Below are positions 1-4,759 of a stretch of 7,007 nucleotides of DNA, in pieces. The notes below the pieces were generated by a model, which did no database searches, had not been told where the DNA came from, and worked only from the letters and a program-made list of their open reading frames with translations. The DNA lies in assembly GCA_020859725.1 (NCBI GenBank), contig JAJBVR010000027.1, positions 1-7,007 of the forward strand. Reading direction: 5' to 3'. Source of the stretch: Clostridiales bacterium (GTDB taxonomy: Bacteria > Bacillota > Clostridia > Oscillospirales > Acutalibacteraceae). A program made the position numbers and the translations under genes. Numbering within the stretch: the first letter of the stretch is position 1; every line of letters begins with the position of its first letter.

Positions 1-16
1 ATCCATCACTATGGAT
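1..16. other. Inverted repeat at window edge, possible end of an upstream terminator
   Basis: ATCCAT and ATGGAT form a perfect 6-bp inverted repeat around a 4-base loop (CACT). It is followed on the + strand by the T-rich stretch ATTCTTTTTACT. That layout would fit the distal part of a terminator for a gene lying left of the window, but the stem may continue past base 1 and cannot be judged. All three + frames are open for the first 60 to 95 bases, so a tail of an upstream coding region can be neither shown nor excluded. The rest of 17-93 is AT-rich with no gene that I can support. Confidence 0.3.
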
Positions 17-93
17 ATTCTTTTTACTATTGCAGTTTCATTTTACAATGCGCCGAATTTTATTAAAAACATAAAATTAAGGAAAAATATTTA

Positions 94-122
94 TTGAATT
101 ATAAACACTGTTGTGTTAGAAT
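94..122 (+). promoter_or_regulatory. Candidate sigma-A promoter of the oxidoreductase gene
   Basis: A -35 element TTGAAT (94-99) and a -10 element TAGAAT (117-122) are separated by exactly 17 bases. The -10 box is preceded by TGT (114-116), giving an extended -10 (TGnTAGAAT). Each hexamer differs from the consensus at two positions or fewer. Transcription would start around 129-131 and give a 5' untranslated leader of roughly 105 bases. This is a pattern call from sequence alone; the AT-rich surroundings offer weaker alternatives such as TACAAT at 44-49. Confidence 0.6.
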
Positions 123-131
123 AATTGCGGA

Positions 132-170
132 TTGTGGCAACAAGGCGTTTTTGCGCCATTGAAGCCATAA
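132..170 (+). promoter_or_regulatory. Structured 5' leader hairpin of the oxidoreductase mRNA
   Basis: Bases 132-138 (TTGTGGC) pair with 164-170 (GCCATAA): seven pairs, one of them G-U. After a symmetric AA/AA internal loop, 141-143 (CAA) pair with 159-161 (TTG). After a bulged A158, 144-147 (GGCG) pair with 154-157 (CGCC), closing a six-base TTTTTG loop. The whole forms one long imperfect hairpin that starts almost at the predicted transcription start. It has no T-run directly after it, so it is not a plain terminator. An mRNA 5' stabilising structure or a protein or ligand binding leader are the reasonable readings. I do not recognise it as a known riboswitch class. Confidence 0.45.
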
Positions 171-175
171 CAAGT

Positions 176-195
176 AAAAATCTTTCCTGATTTTT
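176..195 (+). promoter_or_regulatory. AT-rich leader hairpin upstream of the ribosome binding site
   Basis: AAAAATC (176-182) and GATTTTT (189-195) are perfect inverted repeats around a six-base loop TTTCCT, with the T-run reaching 196. Only one of the seven pairs is G-C, so the structure is weak by itself. It lies between the larger leader hairpin and the AAGGAGG site. The loop bases TCCT (185-188) could pair with AGGA (217-220) of the ribosome binding site, an alternative fold of only four pairs. A regulatory role is possible but unproven. Confidence 0.25.
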
Positions 196-215
196 TAAAT
201 TATGAACTTAGGTTC

Positions 216-222
216 AAGGAGG
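216..222 (+). promoter_or_regulatory. Ribosome binding site that fixes the start of the oxidoreductase
   Basis: AAGGAGG (216-222) is a perfect match to the 16S rRNA 3' end. It is followed 12 bases later by ATG at 235. The in-frame ATG at 202 lies upstream of this site and has no purine-rich sequence before it. Using 202 would translate the ribosome binding site itself as part of an 11-residue extension not found at the start of this family, which usually opens with a short basic stretch followed by KTMDGN. The start at 235 is therefore preferred. Confidence 0.85.
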
Positions 223-234
223 TTATTTATTCAA

Positions 235-3200
235 ATGTTACAAAGAAAAAAGAAGACGATGGATGGTAATAACGCTGCGGCTCACGTTTCTTATGCGTTT
301 ACAGAGGTTGCGGCTATTTACCCAATCACTCCGTCATCGGTTATGGCGGAAGTAACAGATGTTCTTTCTTCGCAGAACGCAAAGAATATTTTCGGTCAAA
401 ACGTAAGAGTTCAGGAAATGGAATCAGAGGGCGGCGCCGCCGGTGCAGTGCACGGTTCTCTTTCCGCCGGCGCTTTAACAACAACATATACCGCTTCTCA
501 GGGTCTTCTTCTTATGATCCCGAATATGTATAAAATCGCGGGCGAGCTTCTATCCTCGGTTATTCATGTTTCGGCACGCTGTGTTTCAACTCATGCGCTT
601 AATATTTTCGGCGATCATTCAGATATTTATGCCTGCCGCCAAACAGGCTATGCAATGCTTTGCTCAAATAACCCTCAGGAGGTTATGGATTTAGGCGCTG
701 TTGCCCATCTTTCAACACTTAAATCTTCGGTTCCTTTCCTTCATTTCTTTGATGGATTCCGCACTTCTCATGAAATTCAAAAAATTGAAGTTTGGGATTA
801 TGAGGATTTAAAAGAAATGGTTGATATGGATGATATTAAGCGTTTCCGTTCTCACGCTCTTAATCCGGAGCATCCTACTCTCCGCGGTTCGGCGGAAAAT
901 TCAGATATTTTCTTCCAGCACAGAGAAGCCTGCAATAAATATTATAACGATGCTGTTGAAACAACCGTTATGTATATGAACAAAATCAACGAAAAAATCG
1001 GTACTGTTTATAAGCCGTTTAATTATTACGGCGCGGATGACGCGGAGCATATCATAATTGCTATGGGCTCTGTTTGCGATACCATTGCGGAAACCGTTGA
1101 TTATCTTAACGCAAACGGAAGCAAGGTAGGTCTTGTCAAGGTTCATCTTTACAGACCTTTCTCACCCAAATATTTATTGGATGTTATTCCTGCAACGGTT
1201 AAAAAGATTTCCGTGCTTGACAGAACAAAGGAACCCGGCTCAATCGGCGAACCTCTTTATCTTGATGTTGTTGCGGCTCTCAAAGGCTCTGCATTTGAAA
1301 CAACTCCTGTTTATAACGGCCGTTACGGTCTTGGCTCCAAGGATACTGTTCCGGCTCACATCATCGCGGTTTATAATAATATGAAATCCGAAGAACTGAA
1401 AAAAACTTTCACAATAGGCATTGTTGATGATGTTACAAATCTTTCGCTTGAAGCCGGCGAGCATATTGATACAACTCCCGCAGGTACAACCAGCTGTAAA
1501 TTCTGGGGGCTCGGCTCAGACGGAACTGTAGGCGCCAATAAAGATTCAATTAAAATCATAGGTGATAATACTGATAAATATGCACAGGGTTATTTCTTCT
1601 ACGATTCAAAAAAATCAGGCGGTATCACAGTATCGCACCTTCGTTTCGGAGACAGCCCTATTACTTCAACCTACCTTATTAATAAAGCTAATTTTGTTGC
1701 TTGCCACTGCCCGTCATATGTAACAAAATATGATATGGTTCAGGATCTTGTTCCGGGCGGCACATTCCTGCTTAACTGTATTTGGTCGCCCGAGGAACTG
1801 GATAATCAGCTTCCTGCTTCAATGAAGCGCTATATTGCAAACAACAACATTAATTTCTATATTATAAACGGAATTAAAATTTCGGAGGAAGTAGGGCTTC
1901 GCGGAAGAGCTTCCACAATTCTTCAGTCTGCTTTCTTCACAATTTCGGGAATCCTTCCGGTTGATAAAGCAATAGAGCTTATGAAAGCTAAGGCAACAGC
2001 TAAATTCTCCAAAAAGGGCGATGCGGTTGTTGCGGCAAACCACGAAGGCATAGACAGAGGATCAAAAGAGCTTATCAAGGTAAATGTTCCCGAAAGCTGG
2101 AAAACAGCAGTTGATGAGGAAACTGAACTGGAAGTTAAAACAGACAGACCTGAAATGAAAAAGCTTGTTAAGGAAATTCTTGATCCCGTTGGTCATCAAA
2201 AGGGCGATGAAATTCCTGTTTCAAAATTTGTTGATATGGCAAACGGAGTTTATCCTCAGGGTTCTGCGGCGTTTGAAAAGCGCGGTATCGCTGTTGATGT
2301 TCCCGAATGGGAGCCCACATCATGCGCGCAGTGCAACAGATGCGCTATGGTTTGCCCTCATGCGGTCATCCGCCCGGTTGCTCTTACGGCAGAGGAGCTT
2401 GCGGCAGCACCGGCAAACACTAAATCTGTTGACCTTAATGTTCCGAAAGATTCCGGCCTTAAATACGCAATTATCATTTCTACTCTTGACTGTACCGGAT
2501 GCGCTTCATGTGCAAATGTATGCCCCACTAAATCACTTACAATGAAACCTATTGCTTCTCAGCTTGACGGTCAGCATGTGTTTGATGCACTTTGCGATAT
2601 TGACCCTAAGCCGGAAGTAGCTTCGGATAAAACTATTGTTTCCACTCAATATCTTAAGCCTTATCTTGAATTTTCGGGTGCGTGCGCAGGCTGCGGCGAA
2701 ACTCCTTATGCTAAGCTTGCTACTCAGCTTTACGGAGATAAAATGTATATAGCTAACGCTACCGGGTGTTCTTCAATTTGGGGTGGTTCCGCTCCCTCAA
2801 CACCTTATACTGTTGATAAAAACGGCAACGGTCCCGCTTGGTCAAATTCACTCTTTGAGGATAATGCTGAATTTGGCTTGGGTATGTTCCTTGCAAATCA
2901 GCAAATAAGAGCAAGACTTGCCAAAGATGCCGAAACTCTTAAAGATTCATCAGTTTCTTCCGAAGTTAAAGCTTATCTTGACACATTTAATTCCACACGT
3001 GAAAATGACTCTGCCGCCAAAGCGCTTATTTCAGCTATTGAATCGGCAGCGTTTGACGGCAAAGAAAAAGAAGCTGCGGAAGATTTCCTTAAAGATAAGG
3101 ATTACGCTGCTAAAAAGAGCCAGTGGATATTCGGCGGAGACGGTTGGGCGTATGATATCGGTTTTGGCGGATTGGATCACGTGCTTGCTCAGAATCAAGA

Positions 3201-3774
3201 TGTTAATGTGCTTGTGTTTGATACGGAAGTTTATTCAAATACGGGCGGCCAGGCTTCAAAAGCAACTCCAACCGGAGCTGTTGCACAGTTTGCGGCTTCA
3301 GGTAAAATCACAAAGAAAAAAGACCTTGCTAAAATCGCAATGTCTTACGGCTATATTTATGTCGCTCAAATTGCAATGGGCGCCGATTTCAATCAGTGCT
3401 TAAAGGCAATGAAAGAGGCGGAAGCTTATAAAGGGCCATCACTTATCATCGCTTATGCACCATGTATTAATCACGGTATTAAGATGCCGTTTAACCAGGC
3501 AGAGCAGAAGAAAGCCGTTCAGGCGGGCTACTGGAACTTGTTTAGATATAATCCCGCGCTTATTGAAGAAGGCAAGAATCCGTTCTCGCTTGATTCCAAA
3601 GCTCCCACAAGTGATTATATTGAGTTTATTAACGGAGAAACCCGTTATTCATCACTCAGGAGAAGCTTTCCTGATAAGGCGGATAAACTCTTCTCAATGG
3701 CGGCTGAAAATGCTGTGCAGAAATATAATGATCTTCTTCGCACAGTTGATTATTATGCGCCTAAAAAGGATTAA
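235..3774 (+). CDS. nifJ: Pyruvate:ferredoxin (flavodoxin) oxidoreductase, single-chain
   Basis: This cytoplasmic enzyme converts pyruvate, CoA and oxidised ferredoxin to acetyl-CoA, CO2 and reduced ferredoxin. It is the main pyruvate-oxidising step of many anaerobes. From ATG 235 it has 1179 residues, the usual length for the fused homodimeric form. In order it shows: an N-terminal pyrimidine-binding domain with KTMDGN and YPITPSS (substrate pocket); a transketolase C-terminal-like domain; the gamma-type domain (about 410-610); an EKR-type segment; a two-cluster ferredoxin domain with Cys697/700/703/707 and Cys753/756/759/763; and a C-terminal thiamine diphosphate domain. The third [4Fe-4S] cluster has its cysteines at CAGC (817, 820), ATGC (845) and APC (1077). 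The diphosphate/Mg motif runs from GDGW (968-971) to YSNTGGQ (Asn1002). All cluster ligands are present and the frame is intact. It stands alone between its own promoter and terminator. The gene is also called por or pfor; a specific nitrogenase role is not implied. Confidence 0.97.
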   Translation: MLQRKKKTMDGNNAAAHVSYAFTEVAAIYPITPSSVMAEVTDVLSSQNAKNIFGQNVRVQEMESEGGAAGAVHGSLSAGALTTTYTASQGLLLMIPNMYKIAGELLSSVIHVSARCVSTHALNIFGDHSDIYACRQTGYAMLCSNNPQEVMDLGAVAHLSTLKSSVPFLHFFDGFRTSHEIQKIEVWDYEDLKEMVDMDDIKRFRSHALNPEHPTLRGSAENSDIFFQHREACNKYYNDAVETTVMYMNKINEKIGTVYKPFNYYGADDAEHIIIAMGSVCDTIAETVDYLNANGSKVGLVKVHLYRPFSPKYLLDVIPATVKKISVLDRTKEPGSIGEPLYLDVVAALKGSAFETTPVYNGRYGLGSKDTVPAHIIAVYNNMKSEELKKTFTIGIVDDVTNLSLEAGEHIDTTPAGTTSCKFWGLGSDGTVGANKDSIKIIGDNTDKYAQGYFFYDSKKSGGITVSHLRFGDSPITSTYLINKANFVACHCPSYVTKYDMVQDLVPGGTFLLNCIWSPEELDNQLPASMKRYIANNNINFYIINGIKISEEVGLRGRASTILQSAFFTISGILPVDKAIELMKAKATAKFSKKGDAVVAANHEGIDRGSKELIKVNVPESWKTAVDEETELEVKTDRPEMKKLVKEILDPVGHQKGDEIPVSKFVDMANGVYPQGSAAFEKRGIAVDVPEWEPTSCAQCNRCAMVCPHAVIRPVALTAEELAAAPANTKSVDLNVPKDSGLKYAIIISTLDCTGCASCANVCPTKSLTMKPIASQLDGQHVFDALCDIDPKPEVASDKTIVSTQYLKPYLEFSGACAGCGETPYAKLATQLYGDKMYIANATGCSSIWGGSAPSTPYTVDKNGNGPAWSNSLFEDNAEFGLGMFLANQQIRARLAKDAETLKDSSVSSEVKAYLDTFNSTRENDSAAKALISAIESAAFDGKEKEAAEDFLKDKDYAAKKSQWIFGGDGWAYDIGFGGLDHVLAQNQDVNVLVFDTEVYSNTGGQASKATPTGAVAQFAASGKITKKKDLAKIAMSYGYIYVAQIAMGADFNQCLKAMKEAEAYKGPSLIIAYAPCINHGIKMPFNQAEQKKAVQAGYWNLFRYNPALIEEGKNPFSLDSKAPTSDYIEFINGETRYSSLRRSFPDKADKLFSMAAENAVQKYNDLLRTVDYYAPKKD

Positions 3775-3798
3775 TGCTTTAAATATAATTCTGTTTTT

Positions 3799-3831
3799 AA
3801 ACCGGGATTGGTTTTGCCAATTCCTGTTTTT
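3799..3831 (+). terminator. Rho-independent terminator of the oxidoreductase gene
   Basis: AAACCGGGATTGG (3799-3811) pairs with CCAATTCCTGTTT (3817-3829) around a TTTTG loop. This gives twelve pairs, including one G-U, with a single C/T mismatch at 3803/3825. The right arm runs into TTTTT (3827-3831). It starts 24 bases after the TAA stop, the expected place for an intrinsic terminator of the + strand gene. The left arm is preceded by TTTTTAA rather than an A-run, so activity on the - strand is less likely. Confidence 0.75.
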
Positions 3832-3850
3832 AATTGTTAGATCATCTGTA

Positions 3851-3885
3851 AAAAAGGATTTCACATTTTATGCGAAATCCTTTTT
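3851..3885. terminator. Bidirectional terminator between the converging genes
   Basis: AAAAAGGATTTC (3851-3862) and GAAATCCTTTTT (3874-3885) form a perfect 12-bp stem. Inside, after one A/C mismatch, CAT (3864-3866) pairs with ATG (3870-3872) around a TTT loop. The A-run on one side and T-run on the other give a U-tract whichever strand is transcribed. It lies 14 bases beyond the stop of the signal peptidase gene on the - strand and acts as a second, back-up terminator for the oxidoreductase gene on the + strand. Confidence 0.85.
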
Positions 3886-3899
3886 GCTTATTTGATTAA

Positions 3900-4757
3900 T
3901 TATTCAATAGAACCGAAAGATGGATAGTATCTGAATTTTGCCTGTCCTATAATCTTGTTTTCGGCTACATAAGTATTGTCCCAAAATCTTGAATCCAAAG
4001 AACTGTTTCTGTTGTCACCCATGCAGAAATAGCAGTTTTCCGCCACAACATAATTTCCCGAATCATCAGTTGTGCAATACATATTTATAAAATTACTTCC
4101 GCCCACATACATTCCGTTTTCCGCAAAGCAATTTGTTCCGTCTGTTGTAATTGTTTCACCCTTTACAGGAATGTAAAACGGCCCGTAATTTCCTTCAGAA
4201 ATTTGATTTTTAACAAAGCTTTGGTCTGTTTTTCGTTGTTTTTCGCCCGTTCCGGTAACGTATACAGCTCCGTCAATAACTTCAAGTGTTTCCCCGGGAA
4301 GCCCAATAACTCTTTTAACAAAAATCTGGCTTTCATCATCAGGATATTTAAAAAGAATAATATCATATCTTTGGGGATCGCTTTTTATATAGGCGATTCT
4401 GCTTGCGATAATTCTGTCGCCCTCATTGATAGTGCTTATCATAGAGCCGGTAGGAACAATCGCATTTGCAAAAATAAAAGTTTTAAGAATCAAAGCCAGA
4501 ATAATAGCTGTGATTATAGGAATAAAAAATTCAACGGTTTCCCTTAGCTTGCTTTTTTTCTTCTTCTCTTTCTTTTTATTTTTTCCATTATTTTCGGATT
4601 CTTTTTTTGTAATTTGACTTTCTATTTCATAAATTTGTTTGGTGGCGCTTAATTCGGAACTGATATTCGTGTTAAAATATTTTGCTCCGCAGTTTGGGCA
4701 TGTAATCCAGTCGCCGCTGTCATCAATTCCTTCAAATCCGCACTTTTTACATTTCAT
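3900..4757 (-). CDS. lepB: Type I signal peptidase with N-terminal zinc ribbon
   Basis: This 285-residue protein is a membrane-anchored serine protease of family S26, which removes signal peptides from exported proteins on the outer face of the membrane. Residues 3-23 form a zinc ribbon (Cys3, Cys6, Cys20, Cys23). Residues 59-70 are nearly all lysine, and 77-97 form a single hydrophobic membrane segment. The S26 boxes follow: PTGSM with nucleophile Ser105; RYDIILFK; FVKRVIGLPGE with general base Lys148; and MGDNRNSSLDSRFW (246-259). The lysines before the membrane segment place the ribbon in the cytoplasm. The ribbon and linker add about 70 residues to the usual Gram-positive form. Cys210, Cys228, Cys242 and Cys245 lie in the outward-facing part. 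Its ATG shares one base with the stop of the upstream glycosidase gene, and only a weak purine-rich stretch (AGAAAGAAG) precedes it, so translation is probably coupled. Catalytic residues are complete. Strong family call; the role of the ribbon is unknown. Confidence 0.93.
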   Translation of the reverse strand: MKCKKCGFEGIDDSGDWITCPNCGAKYFNTNISSELSATKQIYEIESQITKKESENNGKNKKKEKKKKSKLRETVEFFIPIITAIILALILKTFIFANAIVPTGSMISTINEGDRIIASRIAYIKSDPQRYDIILFKYPDDESQIFVKRVIGLPGETLEVIDGAVYVTGTGEKQRKTDQSFVKNQISEGNYGPFYIPVKGETITTDGTNCFAENGMYVGGSNFINMYCTTDDSGNYVVAENCYFCMGDNRNSSLDSRFWDNTYVAENKIIGQAKFRYYPSFGSIE

Positions 4758-4759
4758 CA
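4755..4759 (-). promoter_or_regulatory. TGATG stop/start overlap, translational coupling site
   Basis: Read on the - strand, the TGA stop of the glycosidase (4759-4757) and the ATG start of the signal peptidase (4757-4755) share one base. There is no room for a promoter or terminator between them. The only ribosome-binding-like sequence is the A/G-rich run AGAAAGAAG, inside the last codons of the glycosidase gene. Re-initiation by terminating ribosomes is the likely way the second gene is translated. Confidence 0.8.

Noticed and set aside
56..70. CodY-like box in the AT-rich upstream region
   Set aside because: The best alignment to the CodY consensus has about four mismatches, which is expected by chance in such AT-rich sequence.
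111..143. Possible Rex (NADH-sensing repressor) operator near the promoter
   Set aside because: TTGT-GGCA-ACAA at 132-143 is only a short half-palindrome, and the region around the -10 box does not match the 18-base TTGTTAA-N4-TTAACAA pattern. Not enough to call.
202..234. Upstream ATG at 202 as the start of the oxidoreductase
   Set aside because: It has no ribosome binding site, the perfect AAGGAGG lies inside the extra codons, and the added 11 residues do not match the family's N-terminus. ATG 235 explains everything.
235..3774. Assignment to a nitrogen-fixation pathway from the name nifJ
   Set aside because: No other nif gene is visible and the same enzyme is general fermentation machinery in anaerobes; the symbol reflects homology only.
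3791..3833. Direct repeat CTGTTTTTAA (3791-3800 and 3824-3833)
   Set aside because: It is a ten-base AT-rich repeat inside a terminator region. There are no target-site duplications or element ends, so no mobile element is implied.
4549..4615. Possible frameshift site in the lysine-encoding homopolymer runs of the signal peptidase gene
   Set aside because: Two runs of seven A (on the - strand) are slippery-looking, but the frame is intact on both sides and joins the zinc ribbon to a complete catalytic domain, so there is no sign of an error or programmed shift.
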